A stretch of 64,000 nt of DNA from CAWVWD01 sp045106825 (GTDB taxonomy: Bacteria > Bacteroidota > Bacteroidia > Chitinophagales > Saprospiraceae), in assembly GCA_045106825.1 (NCBI GenBank), contig JBGCFH010000215.1:4584-68583 (forward strand), given 5' to 3'. Positions 25,806 to 35,648 of the stretch are shown here, one piece after another. Every line of letters begins with the position of its first letter. Position 1 is the first letter of the stretch. Position numbers and translations under genes: made by a program. Below the pieces are notes generated by a model, which was not told the DNA's origin, ran no database searches, and saw nothing but the letters and a program-made list of their open reading frames with translations.

Positions 25806-27185
25806 ATGCTACGTAAAAATTTACTACAAGTAATACTGGCATTCTTCTTCGTTCAAGTTGCTTTTGTAGCAACAGCACAAGATGGTAAAGCACTATTTCA
25901 AAATAATTGTGCATCTTGTCATGCTAAGAACATGAAGACTAACGCAACAGGACCTGCACTTGGAGGAACTCAAGAACGTTGGGCTGATTATCCAGAAGCA
26001 GATTTGTATAGTTGGATTCGTAACTCTCAATCAATGATTGAGTCAGGTCACCCAAGAGCAAAAGAACTTTGGGCAGAATGGGGACCAACAGTAATGACTT
26101 CTTTCCAAAACTTGAAAGATGAAGAGATTGCAGCTATTTTAGGTTACATTGATGAGGTTTACACAGCTGTTGAAGTTGTCGGTCCAGTTCCTCCGGGAAA
26201 TCCAAATGAACCAACTGATTCTGGAAATTCAACTTTATATTTCGGAGTTTTATTTGCTGTTTTAGCTTTATTAGCAATTGTTTTAGCTCGAATCATTTCG
26301 AACTTAAACCATATGGCTAAAGTGAAAGCAGGTGAAGATGTAGGAGAGCGTCAAACTTTAGTACAGTTATTAACGGATAAACGATTGTTAGCATTCTTGA
26401 CGTTTATTTTCATTGTGATAACAGGTTACACTACTGTTAATAATGCGATTAATTTAGGTCGTCAGCAAGGTTATACACCTGAACAACCTATCAAATTCTC
26501 TCACGTAACACACGCAGGAGATAATAAAATTGATTGTCAATACTGTCATGATGGTGCAAGACGCAGTAAGCATTCTGTGATTCCTGCTACTAATACTTGT
26601 ATGAATTGTCACGCAGCTATCAAAGATGGTTCAAAATACGGACGTGCAGAATTGACTAAAATATATGCTTCTATTGGTTTTGATCCTACAAAAGGAGCAG
26701 GACAATATATTGAAGACTATGAGAATATGAAGCCAGAAGATGTTGAAAAAATCTTCAAAAAATGGTTGACTGATGGTTTTGCAGAAGATGTACAGGCAGG
26801 AAAATTAACTGCAAGTGAAGCAACTGTAGAAGCAGACAAATTATTAGGTCCTGTAATGGCACAAGCACAAAAGCCTATCAATTGGACTCGTATTCACAAT
26901 TTGCCTGATCACGCTTATTTCAATCACGCACAACACGTAACAGTTGGTGAAGTTGAATGTCAAACTTGTCACGGTAAAGTAGAAGAGATGGAAGTTGTAC
27001 AACAGTATTCACCTTTATCTATGGGTTGGTGTATTAATTGTCACCGTCAGACAGAAGTACAATTTGAAGATAATGAATACTATGAAGCTTATCAAAACTA
27101 CCATGAAGATTTGAAAAATGGTAAGTTAGATAAAATCACAGTTGAGGATATCGGAGGTTTAGAGTGTCAAAAATGTCACTACTAA
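25806..27185 (+). CDS. actA: ACIII subunit ActA: multiheme cytochrome c
   Basis: 459 residues, signal peptide ending VATAQ. Alternative complex III oxidises menaquinol at the membrane and passes electrons to cytochrome c or oxidase. Six CxxCH heme sites are seen. CASCH (Cys35) lies in an N-terminal single-heme cytochrome c domain (about residues 25-125). After two membrane helices (about 143-162 and 196-215) come CQYCH, CMNCH, CQTCH, CINCH and CQKCH, the last at the very C-terminus. Known: Rhodothermus ActA is a pentaheme protein; the additional N-terminal cytochrome domain with its helix makes this one a hexaheme fusion. First gene of the operon, with its promoter 86 bases before the start. 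Confidence 0.93.
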   Translation: MLRKNLLQVILAFFFVQVAFVATAQDGKALFQNNCASCHAKNMKTNATGPALGGTQERWADYPEADLYSWIRNSQSMIESGHPRAKELWAEWGPTVMTSFQNLKDEEIAAILGYIDEVYTAVEVVGPVPPGNPNEPTDSGNSTLYFGVLFAVLALLAIVLARIISNLNHMAKVKAGEDVGERQTLVQLLTDKRLLAFLTFIFIVITGYTTVNNAINLGRQQGYTPEQPIKFSHVTHAGDNKIDCQYCHDGARRSKHSVIPATNTCMNCHAAIKDGSKYGRAELTKIYASIGFDPTKGAGQYIEDYENMKPEDVEKIFKKWLTDGFAEDVQAGKLTASEATVEADKLLGPVMAQAQKPINWTRIHNLPDHAYFNHAQHVTVGEVECQTCHGKVEEMEVVQQYSPLSMGWCINCHRQTEVQFEDNEYYEAYQNYHEDLKNGKLDKITVEDIGGLECQKCHY

Positions 27186-27327
27186 TCAATAAAGTTATCA
27201 GTCGATAGTTATTTAAGAATAACGAAACAAAAATTAATTTAAAACTAATAAAGTGTGAATTAGTAAGTTGAATTTTAATAGTTCATAATTAATAATTCAT
27301 AGTTATATAAAATATCGCTTTCAGTCC

Positions 27328-30300
27328 ATGAAACAAGAAAATCAAAATATTTGGGTAAGTGTTGAGGATTTGAATAACGAGCCAGAATTCGTTGAACGTT
27401 CAAAGCAGGAGTTTTTTGAATTACCTGTAGTCGATGCAATGAGTTCAGATGAGAATGTCATTGAAGAAGCGACTAAAAATAGTAATCGTCGTGACTTTTT
27501 GAAATATATGGGATTTGGTTTGACCGCAGCGACCATTGCTGCGAGTTGTGAAATCCCTGTTCGTAAAGCTATCCCTTATGTAGTAAAGCCTGACGCAATC
27601 GTTCCTGGTGTAGCTACATATTACGCTTCTACTTTTGTGAAAGGTGGTGATGTATGTCCTGTTGTAATTAAGACTCGTGAAGGTCGTCCTATCAAGATTG
27701 AAGGAAACGCAATGTCTGCAATGACAGGTGGTGGAACAAGTGCAAGAGTACAAGCTTCTATTTTAGAGTTGTATGATACTGCACGTGTTCGTAAAGCAGC
27801 AGCTCCTAACAAGAAAGGAAAAGTAAAAGATACTTCTTGGGATAAATTAGATGCAAAAATCAAAGGGGAATTGAAGCCTGATGCTGCTGTTCGTATTGTT
27901 ACGAATACAATTGTTAGTCCTTCTATTAATGCTGCGATTGAAGAGTTCAAAGTAGCATATCCTAACACAACAGTTGTAACTTATGATGCTGTTTCTGCTT
28001 CAGGACTATTAGATGCAAATGAAGAGAACTTTGGTCAAAGAGTTGTTCCAAGTTATGATTTTTCAGCAGCTAAAGTTGTCGCAACTTTCGGTGCTGATTT
28101 CTTAGGTACTTGGATTTCTCCAGTTGAATATGCGGCAGGATTTGCGAAAGCACGTAAAGCAAATAAAGACATGGTGAGACTATACGCTTTAGAAAGCGGA
28201 ATGTCTTTGACCGGTTCTAATGCTGATCACCGTGTATTTGTAAAACCTTCTGAGCAAGGTCAAGCGGTATTAGCTTTATATAACGAGATTGCGAAAGCAA
28301 AAGGCGAAAGTTCAGTTTCTGCACAGAAGTTGAGTAATGCTAAGTCAAATTCGGCTATTAAAGAAATGGCTAAAGATTTATTAGCGGCTGATGGCTCAAT
28401 CGTAATTTCTAATTCAAATGATAAAAATGTTCAAGTTGTAGTTAATAAAATTAATGATTTATTAGGAAACTACGGCAATACAATCAGTTTTGCAAATCAT
28501 TCTAACCAACGTCAAGGTGATGACAAGGCAGTTAGACAAATGATTGCAGATATGAAAGCTGGAAAAGTTGATGCAGTTATCATCAATGATGCAAACCCAG
28601 TATACGATGCACCAAATGCATCAGAATTTGCAGTAGGATTAAAGAAAGTAAAAACGGTTATCTCTTGTGATAGTTGGTTTACAGAAACCTCTGAACATGC
28701 AAATTACTTAGCACCTCAAACTCACTTCTTAGAATCTTGGGGAGATGCAGAAGCTAAAAAAGGTCATTTCTCAGTTGTTCAACCTACAATTGCTCCTTTA
28801 CATGAAAATCGTCAATTTATAGAATCATTATTGGTTTGGGCAGGTTCAGAAGCTACAACAGCTTATGATTATGTAAAGAATCTTTGGTCGACAACTGCTT
28901 TAGCAGGTGCATTAGATGCAACAATGGCTTGGGATAATGCTTTACATGATGGTGTTGTGAGTGTTGGTGGAGGAGAAGCAGTAGCGACTTTTACAGGCGA
29001 AGTTTCAGCGGCAGCATCTAAAGTAGGAAAAGGAGGAAGTGGAATTGAAGTAAGTTTCTACGAATCAGTTAATATCGGTGGAGGTCAATATGCAAACAAC
29101 CCTTGGTTGCAAGAAATGCCTGACCCTATTAACCGTACTGTTTGGGATAATGTATTGATGATTCCTGTTTCTTGGAGTGCAGATAGAGGAAACTATGTGA
29201 ATGCAGAAGGATTTGAAGGATTAAAAGATGGTGATAAGGTAGACTTGACAGTTGGGAAAAGTACATTTGAAACAGTTGTAGTTCGTCAATTTGGACAAAT
29301 GCCAGGCACAGCTTCTATTGCTTTAGGTTACGGACGCACAGAAGGTGGACGTGTAGCTAAAGGTGTTGGAAATGATGTTACACCAATGTTGTCTACTTAT
29401 AAAGATGGAAGTAGAAAATATTTTGCAACAGCAACGGTTTCAGGTAAGAAAGGAGAAGATAAAGATTTCGCTTGTGTTCAGATGCATCATACAATGGGTG
29501 TGTATGATTCAGAAAAACCTGATGTAAATGTTGATGAGAAATTATTCGCTTTCCAAGGTTCATTAACAAAACGTTCTATCATTCGTACAGCAGATATTAG
29601 TGAATTAGATACGAAGATTGATGATTTAAAGCATGAGCGTGAACATCACCAAAAGTTAAATAAATATTCATTATACTCTGGTCATGATTATGACTATGAA
29701 CAAGGTCATCACTGGGGAATGAATGTTGATTTAAGTGCTTGTATTGGTTGTGGAGCTTGTCAAGTAGCATGTGTTGCTGAGAACAATGTTCCTATGGTTG
29801 GAAAACACGAGGTGAGTATTCATCACGAGATGACTTGGATCAGAATTGACCGTTATTATTATGGAGATGTTGAAAATCCGAGTGTCGTTTATCAACCGAT
29901 GATGTGTCAGCATTGTGATAATGCACCTTGTGAAAATGTTTGTCCTGTTGCAGCGACAAATCATAGTTCAGAAGGTTTGAACCAAATGACTTATAATCGT
30001 TGTATCGGAACACGTTATTGTGCGAACAACTGTCCATATAAAGTACGTCGTTTTAACTGGTTAGATTATACAACTGCCGATTTATTTGCTTGGAATGAGC
30101 CGGGAATGGGCGTTGGAGGTGATACACCTTATTATGCAGATAATTTAACTCGTATGGTATTGAATCCAGATGTAACTGTTCGTTCTCGTGGTGTTATTGA
30201 GAAATGTTCATTCTGTGTTCAGAGAATTCAAGAAGCGAAATTGACAGCTAAAATAGAAAAACGTGCTTTACGTGATGGAGATTTGAAAGTAGCTTGTCAA

Positions 30301-30471
30301 ACAGCTTGTCCGACAGGTGCGATTACATTCGGTGATATGAATGATAAAAACAGTGCGATTAGCCGTGAGTTAGCTGCTGATACAACTTACAAAGTTTTAG
30401 AAGAGGTAAATACTGCTTCGTCGGTTGGCTATCAAATGAGAATATCAAATAAGAATGAGAAAGTTGGATAG
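27328..30471 (+). CDS. actB: ACIII subunit ActB: molybdopterin-type plus iron-sulfur protein
   Basis: 1047 residues. The N-terminus has a Tat-like signal at about residues 53-75 (NRRDFLKYMGFGLTAATIAA) after a charged extension, so it should be exported folded, consistent with tatC in this window. Residues about 80-740 follow the molybdopterin oxidoreductase fold without the usual cofactor Cys motifs (a structural copy in ACIII). The C-terminal third is ferredoxin-like: CIGCGACQVAC, CQHCDNAPCENVC, CIGTRYCANNC and CSFCVQRIQEAK...CQTACPTG, matching four cubane-type clusters. Known: the clusters link the quinol side to the ActA hemes. A short AATTCATAGTTA-type word repeat lies in the gap before it (27275-27305). 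Confidence 0.95.
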   Translation: MKQENQNIWVSVEDLNNEPEFVERSKQEFFELPVVDAMSSDENVIEEATKNSNRRDFLKYMGFGLTAATIAASCEIPVRKAIPYVVKPDAIVPGVATYYASTFVKGGDVCPVVIKTREGRPIKIEGNAMSAMTGGGTSARVQASILELYDTARVRKAAAPNKKGKVKDTSWDKLDAKIKGELKPDAAVRIVTNTIVSPSINAAIEEFKVAYPNTTVVTYDAVSASGLLDANEENFGQRVVPSYDFSAAKVVATFGADFLGTWISPVEYAAGFAKARKANKDMVRLYALESGMSLTGSNADHRVFVKPSEQGQAVLALYNEIAKAKGESSVSAQKLSNAKSNSAIKEMAKDLLAADGSIVISNSNDKNVQVVVNKINDLLGNYGNTISFANHSNQRQGDDKAVRQMIADMKAGKVDAVIINDANPVYDAPNASEFAVGLKKVKTVISCDSWFTETSEHANYLAPQTHFLESWGDAEAKKGHFSVVQPTIAPLHENRQFIESLLVWAGSEATTAYDYVKNLWSTTALAGALDATMAWDNALHDGVVSVGGGEAVATFTGEVSAAASKVGKGGSGIEVSFYESVNIGGGQYANNPWLQEMPDPINRTVWDNVLMIPVSWSADRGNYVNAEGFEGLKDGDKVDLTVGKSTFETVVVRQFGQMPGTASIALGYGRTEGGRVAKGVGNDVTPMLSTYKDGSRKYFATATVSGKKGEDKDFACVQMHHTMGVYDSEKPDVNVDEKLFAFQGSLTKRSIIRTADISELDTKIDDLKHEREHHQKLNKYSLYSGHDYDYEQGHHWGMNVDLSACIGCGACQVACVAENNVPMVGKHEVSIHHEMTWIRIDRYYYGDVENPSVVYQPMMCQHCDNAPCENVCPVAATNHSSEGLNQMTYNRCIGTRYCANNCPYKVRRFNWLDYTTADLFAWNEPGMGVGGDTPYYADNLTRMVLNPDVTVRSRGVIEKCSFCVQRIQEAKLTAKIEKRALRDGDLKVACQTACPTGAITFGDMNDKNSAISRELAADTTYKVLEEVNTASSVGYQMRISNKNEKVG

Positions 30472-30581
30472 TTATTAATTTATTAAGCAATAGCTAATAA
30501 TATTAAAACTATTTGTAGATAAAAAATTAATCATAGTTCCGTCTTATCGGAATCTAAATATTTTAAAAAATAAATTAGACC

Positions 30582-31997
30582 ATGGCTTCAGTTATAGCTC
30601 CAGTAAGAGATCACTTAGTCGAAGGCAGCAAAAGCTACCACGATATTACGGAGGACATTTGCCGACCAACGGAAACAATGCCTAAAACGATGTGGTTAGT
30701 AGCACTACTGCTTTCAGTTGGCTGCTTAACTATTCTCATTGTTTCGATTGTCTATACAATTTGGGTAGGTATTGGTACTTGGAATTTGAATAGAACAATT
30801 GGTTGGGGTTGGGATATTACTAACTTCGTTTGGTGGATTGGTATTGGTCATGCTGGTACATTAATCTCTGCCATCTTGTTATTATTCCGTCAGAAATGGC
30901 GTACAGGTGTAAATCGTGCTGCAGAGGCGATGACGATTTTCGCTGTAATGTGTGCGGGTTTATTCCCATTAATTCACATGGGACGTATTTGGTTAGGATT
31001 TTTTATTTTTCCTTATCCAAATACAAGAGGACCTTTATGGGTAAACTTTAACTCTCCATTACTTTGGGATGTATTTGCGATTTCGACTTACTTAACGGTA
31101 TCATTATTATTTTGGTACACAGGTTTAGTACCTGATTTCGCTACAATTCGTGACCGTGCAAAAGGTTTTCGTAAAACGATTTACAACTTCTTATCTTTTG
31201 GTTGGACAGGTTCTGCAAAACACTGGCAACGTTGGGAAGCATTATCATTAGTTTTAGCGGGTTTAGCTACACCTTTAGTACTTTCAGTACATACTATTGT
31301 ATCTTTTGACTTCGCAACTTCTGTAATTCCAGGTTGGCACACAACTATTTTTCCTCCTTATTTTGTTGCAGGAGCGGTTTTCTCTGGTTTTGCTATGGTA
31401 TTAACTTTAATGTTAATTGTTCGTAGAGTATTGAATTTACAAGATTACATTACGTTGAATCACATAGAGTCAATGAATAAAATCATTGTATTGACAGGTA
31501 CAATCGTTGGTGTTGCTTACTTAACAGAGTTATTCATCGCTTGGTATTCAGGGTATGTTTATGAGCAGTCAGCATTTTACAATCGTGCAGTAGGAATCTA
31601 TTGGTGGTCATATTTCGGAATGATGTTCTGTAATGTAATTTCTCCACAGATGTTTTGGTCTAAAAAGTTACGTAGAAATATTACATTTACGTTCTTTATG
31701 TCTATTATTATCAATATTGGTATGTGGTTCGAACGTTTTGTAATTATTGCGACAACATTGGCTCGTGATTATTTGCCATCAAGTTGGAGTTATTATATTC
31801 CTTCTTGGACTGAAATTGGAATTTATGTTGGTACATTCGGCTTATTCTTCACATTATTCTTGTTATTTACTCGTGTTGCACCGGTAATTGCAATCGCAGA
31901 AGTGAAATCAATTTTAAAAACAGCTGGCGATCAATATATAAAGGCAAATGCTGAAAAGTTAGCTAAGAAAGGAAAAGTTGAAGAAATTGCACACTAA
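30582..31997 (+). CDS. actC: ACIII subunit ActC: NrfD/PsrC-type quinol-binding membrane subunit
   Basis: 471 residues with ten hydrophobic segments, as in NrfD/PsrC membrane proteins. A conserved N-terminal cytoplasmic stretch (about residues 15-35, YHDITEDICRPTE) precedes helix 1. Helix pairs carry the expected polar residues: WWIGIGHAGTLISAILLL, FPLIHMGRIWLGFF and LSVHTIVSFDF. Known: ActC and ActF are homologous and form the membrane core, with a quinol site in ActC and possible proton paths in both. It lies 110 bases after actB, and the spacer has no promoter box. Confidence 0.94.
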   Translation: MASVIAPVRDHLVEGSKSYHDITEDICRPTETMPKTMWLVALLLSVGCLTILIVSIVYTIWVGIGTWNLNRTIGWGWDITNFVWWIGIGHAGTLISAILLLFRQKWRTGVNRAAEAMTIFAVMCAGLFPLIHMGRIWLGFFIFPYPNTRGPLWVNFNSPLLWDVFAISTYLTVSLLFWYTGLVPDFATIRDRAKGFRKTIYNFLSFGWTGSAKHWQRWEALSLVLAGLATPLVLSVHTIVSFDFATSVIPGWHTTIFPPYFVAGAVFSGFAMVLTLMLIVRRVLNLQDYITLNHIESMNKIIVLTGTIVGVAYLTELFIAWYSGYVYEQSAFYNRAVGIYWWSYFGMMFCNVISPQMFWSKKLRRNITFTFFMSIIINIGMWFERFVIIATTLARDYLPSSWSYYIPSWTEIGIYVGTFGLFFTLFLLFTRVAPVIAIAEVKSILKTAGDQYIKANAEKLAKKGKVEEIAH

Positions 31998-32094
31998 TAT
32001 AAATTGGTAACTGAAAATGGATAAGTATTAATTATTCATTCACTAATAAATCAAAATAATAATTGAATCATAAAAATTTAGAATAAAGGGCGAT

Positions 32095-32146
32095 AATAAT
32101 TTATAGCTTATAATTCATAATTTATTTCTGATTCATAATTCATATA
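32095..32146. repeat. Word repeat (TTTATAGC / TTCATAATT) between actC and actD
   Basis: ATAATTTATAGCTTATAATT, CATAATTTATTTC and GATTCATAATTCATA follow each other directly before the actD start. Related words occur before actB (27275-27305) and ctaB (38744-38803). Confidence 0.5.
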
Positions 32147-32149
32147 AAA

Positions 32150-32677
32150 ATGTCTGATACTAAAGAAGTTTTATTCGGGTTATACGATGATGAACAAGAC
32201 CTTATCAAAGCTATCAAAGAGGCTAATAAAAGAGGTTTAGATATCATGGATGTATATACGCCTTTCCCCGTCCACGGTTTAGACCAAGTTATGGGATTAA
32301 GCGAATCTCGTTTACATCAAGCGGGTTTTGTTTACGGGATGTTAGGTACAATGACGGCATTCGGTTTTATGTCTTGGGTATTTACTCGTGACTGGCCAAT
32401 AATTTTTGGTGGAAAGCCTTATTTCTCTGCACCATCTTTCATTCCTATCACTTTTGAGTTGACAGTATTGTTTGCTTCAATTGGTATGGTAGTAACTTTC
32501 TATGTTGTATCAGGTTTAGGTCCAGGTATTACGAATCGTTATTTACATCCTCGTATTACTGATGACAAATTTTGTATTGCATTTGAAACAGAAGGAAAAT
32601 CTGAAAGTGATTTAGGAGGAATTCGTGATTTCTTTAGCACAACAGATGCATCAGAAGTTCACCAAAAAGAGGTTTAG
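32150..32677 (+). CDS. actD: ACIII subunit ActD (DUF3341)
   Basis: 175 residues. DUF3341 layout: a soluble N-terminal domain of about 60 residues (LFGLYDDEQDLIKAIKEANKRG, then MDVYTPFPVHGLDQVMGL, a strongly kept motif) followed by two membrane helices (FVYGMLGTMTAFGFMSWVF and LTVLFASIGMVVTFYVVSGL) and a short acidic tail. Known: ActD is an accessory subunit at the cytoplasmic side that packs against ActC and ActF. Length and gene order are standard. Confidence 0.93.
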   Translation: MSDTKEVLFGLYDDEQDLIKAIKEANKRGLDIMDVYTPFPVHGLDQVMGLSESRLHQAGFVYGMLGTMTAFGFMSWVFTRDWPIIFGGKPYFSAPSFIPITFELTVLFASIGMVVTFYVVSGLGPGITNRYLHPRITDDKFCIAFETEGKSESDLGGIRDFFSTTDASEVHQKEV

Positions 32678-32736
32678 TAATTAAGTTTAGCTAAATCAAA
32701 ATTCTATTTGAAAAATCTATATTAAGAATATATAAA

Positions 32737-33942
32737 ATGGAAAATAAAGGTCGTTTATTCTTATTGTTGGGTATCATTGGGCTTTTCGTGTTGTCGAAAG
32801 TTGCCTGCAATAAGAGTGATGGAAATCATCCTGGATATGAGTATATGCCTGACATGGCACACTCAATTGCTTACGAAGCAAATGTAGAAAATTATTATTC
32901 GCTAAATAGGTGGAGTAGTGAGGAAGAGTATATGGAATACGCTCAACCCCGTAAACCCATTTCGGGAACTGTTCCTCGTGGACAAGCAGGTTTCTTAAGC
33001 CGTCAAGGAGAAGCAAAAGATGCTGTTGCTAATGCAATGCAAGGTATGGCACCAAATGGTTTTGTTCCTTATTATTATGGTAATACAGAAGAGGAACGGA
33101 CATTGGCTATGAATGATTCAAAAGTTAGTCGTGCGAACTACATGCCATCTATTACAGAAAGTGAAATGGCTCAAGCTAAAGAATTATATGATATTTTTTG
33201 TGGGATTTGTCATGGCGAGAAAGGAGATGGAGCCGGTTATTTGGTTCGTGATGGTGGAAAATATCCTGCGGCTCCTTCTAACTATTTAAATGAAGAGTTT
33301 TTAGGTGCTACAGATGGACGTTACTATCATGCAATTATGCATGGTAAAAATGTTATGGGATCTTATAAAGATAAAGTATCTTTCAAAGAACGTTGGATGA
33401 TTATTCATTATATCCGTTCTTTACAACACAAGGCGACAGATTCAACAGGAACGGCTTATCCATTTTTAGCGGTAGCAGGAGCGGAGGTTGAAGCTCAGGC
33501 TGAAGCATTTAGTGTAGATGCAGCCGAAGCTTTAATTGATGAAATCTTATCGGGAGAAGGTGCAGCAAATACAGGAGAAGAAAATGTAGGAGGTGCAGCA
33601 GATAAAGCATTAATTTTAGAAAATGTATTTTTTAATACAGGGAGTTCTGAATTAAAATCTGAGTCTAAAATTGAGTTAGGAAAGTTAATAGCGGTTTTAA
33701 CAACCAATAAATCTGTAAAAATTCAAATTAATGGTCACACAGATAATGTTGGTAATCCGGATAAAAATAAATCATTATCGAATGATCGTGCAAAGGCTGT
33801 TTTCGATTATTTAATCGGTAATGGTATTACAGAAGATCGTTTAACTTTTAAAGGATTTGGAGATACACGTCCAATTGCATCAAATGATACTGATGACGGA
33901 AAGAGACGTAATCGAAGAACAGACTTTATTATCTTAAAATAA
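32737..33942 (+). CDS. actE: ACIII subunit ActE fused to an OmpA C-terminal domain
   Basis: 401 residues. The N-terminal signal (LLLGIIGLFVLSKVAC) ends in a Cys that fits lipid modification. Residues 25-235 are ActE: the leader YMPDMAHSIAYEAN, then a mono-heme cytochrome c with CGICHGEKGDGAG (about residues 155-167) and the distal NVMGSYKDKVS Met ligand. After an Ala/Glu-rich linker (about 245-285) comes an OmpA-like peptidoglycan-binding domain: VFFNTGSSELKSES, then INGHTDNVGNPDKNKSLSNDRA and the closing KRRNRRTDFIIL. Known: ActE is a lipid-anchored monoheme subunit. The OmpA domain is an addition to it and would tie the complex to the cell wall (inference). Confidence 0.93.
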   Translation: MENKGRLFLLLGIIGLFVLSKVACNKSDGNHPGYEYMPDMAHSIAYEANVENYYSLNRWSSEEEYMEYAQPRKPISGTVPRGQAGFLSRQGEAKDAVANAMQGMAPNGFVPYYYGNTEEERTLAMNDSKVSRANYMPSITESEMAQAKELYDIFCGICHGEKGDGAGYLVRDGGKYPAAPSNYLNEEFLGATDGRYYHAIMHGKNVMGSYKDKVSFKERWMIIHYIRSLQHKATDSTGTAYPFLAVAGAEVEAQAEAFSVDAAEALIDEILSGEGAANTGEENVGGAADKALILENVFFNTGSSELKSESKIELGKLIAVLTTNKSVKIQINGHTDNVGNPDKNKSLSNDRAKAVFDYLIGNGITEDRLTFKGFGDTRPIASNDTDDGKRRNRRTDFIILK

Positions 33943-34013
33943 TCAACTATTTCACTTTTTACAATTGTATTTTAGTAAAATAGTTATTTCATAAAAATAT
34001 TAATACTACCAAA

Positions 34014-35522
34014 ATGAATCAATTTACCTTTACCAATAAGGAAAAAAGGTTCTCAATCGCTTTAATGATTGTAGGAGTTGTTGCAATAGTTTGGGGGCTT
34101 TTCACAGGCGAACATTCTGGAGCAAGAACTTGGACTAATATTCTTCATAATACCGTATTCTTTACAGGAATTGCTTTCATGTCTTTGTTCCTACTTGCTG
34201 CTCACACAACAGCTTATGCAGGTTGGTTTACTCCATTTAAAAGAGTATGGGAATCAATGTATGCTTTCCTGATTGCAGGAGTTGCATTAATAGGCTTAAT
34301 AGTAATTGGATTGTGGGCAGATTTACATCATATATATCATTGGGCTGCAGAAGGTGTAATGGAGCATGATGAAATTCTTGCAGGTAAAGAACCTTTATTG
34401 AATAAAGTTGGCTTCACATTAGGGACAGTTGGTTTAGTAGCAGTTTGGTGGTTTTTTGGTAAAAAATTACGTGCCTTATCTATTGAACAAGAAACAGAAG
34501 GATACGAAATAACATATAAGAAAATTAAAGCTTGGGCGGGAGCGTTTTTACCTGTCGCAGGTTTCTCAAGTTTCTTAGTTGTCTTATATTTAGTCATGTC
34601 TGTAGATCCTCATTGGTATAGTACTTTATTTGCTTGGTACAATGCAGCAAGTTGGGTAGTATCAGCGACAGCGGCAACTATTGTTTTGTTGATTTATTTA
34701 AAAGATAGAGGTTATCTATCAAATGTAAATGAGACACATTTTCATGATTTAGGTAAATATTTATTCGGATTTAGTATTTTTTGGACATACTTATGGTTTT
34801 CTCAATTTATGTTAATTTGGTATGCAAATATCGGTGAAGAAACTATTTATTTTCAGTATCGACGTGATAACTTTCCAATATTATTTTTCTTAAATATAGG
34901 AATTAACTTTGTTTTGCCATTATTAATTTTAGTTAGAAATACTTCTAAACGTCGTATGGGTATTATGGCGTTCATGGCTGGATTGTTATTATTTGGTCAT
35001 TGGATTGATTTCTTCTTAATGATAAAACCTGGTGTTTGGCATGAAATTGAGATGCATTCTGCACATGATGATCACGGACATAGTCACGATGAAGCACATG
35101 AGGGAGAAAAAGGACATTCGGATGCTTCTTCCACTATAAACTATGGAGAAGCAAAAGCAATCTTTACTGAAAATCAAGAACACCCTGAGCAGCATTCGGA
35201 AGACGATCATGGTGAAGAAGCACATCAAGACGAACATAATCATGATGCAGAACAACATGCACAAACCGATGATCATGGACATAGCGAAGGACATGATAAT
35301 CATGCAACAAGTCATGATGATCATGGACACGAAGCACATGGGTCAGCAATGGTTTTTGGTTTTCATTTACCAGGTGGTGTTGAAATAGGTACAATGTTAG
35401 GTTTCTTGGGATTATTCTTATTTATCTTCTTTAGCTCTTTATCTAAAGCAGGTTTAACTCCTAAAAATGATCCGTATTTAGATGAAGGAGAACACCATAA
35501 CTATGATGTTCAAGGGTTCTAA
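34014..35522 (+). CDS. actF: ACIII subunit ActF with a His-rich loop
   Basis: 502 residues, homologous to ActC, with ten hydrophobic segments in the order expected of ACIII ActF: TWTNILHNTVFF, AYAGWFTPFKRVWESM, LWADLHHIYHW, YSTLFAWYNAASW and FWTYLWFSQFMLIWYANIGEETIY (kept quinone/proton region). Between the last two helices, residues about 343-443 form a loop with 23 His plus many Asp/Glu (HDDHGHSHDEAHEG ... DHGHEAHG). The final helix (EIGTMLGFLGLFLFIFF) follows. Such a loop can bind Cu, Zn or Ni, or buffer protons (inference). The last gene of the act block; coxB follows after 126 bases. Confidence 0.93.
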   Translation: MNQFTFTNKEKRFSIALMIVGVVAIVWGLFTGEHSGARTWTNILHNTVFFTGIAFMSLFLLAAHTTAYAGWFTPFKRVWESMYAFLIAGVALIGLIVIGLWADLHHIYHWAAEGVMEHDEILAGKEPLLNKVGFTLGTVGLVAVWWFFGKKLRALSIEQETEGYEITYKKIKAWAGAFLPVAGFSSFLVVLYLVMSVDPHWYSTLFAWYNAASWVVSATAATIVLLIYLKDRGYLSNVNETHFHDLGKYLFGFSIFWTYLWFSQFMLIWYANIGEETIYFQYRRDNFPILFFLNIGINFVLPLLILVRNTSKRRMGIMAFMAGLLLFGHWIDFFLMIKPGVWHEIEMHSAHDDHGHSHDEAHEGEKGHSDASSTINYGEAKAIFTENQEHPEQHSEDDHGEEAHQDEHNHDAEQHAQTDDHGHSEGHDNHATSHDDHGHEAHGSAMVFGFHLPGGVEIGTMLGFLGLFLFIFFSSLSKAGLTPKNDPYLDEGEHHNYDVQGF

Positions 35523-35648
35523 AAAACATTTATTTAGATTGAATCTAAAGAGATTATTTTATTAAACTTAAAGAAGGTAATCATATTTTATATGTATTAT
35601 TTTTGTCGAGTAAATGATTTGAAAATTTTATTGAAAAAATAAATTATA

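Noticed and set aside
35016..35394. Met/Ile/His-rich frames on the minus strand in actF
   Set aside because: They are shadows of the His-rich repeat codons of actF (CAT/GAT read on the other strand).
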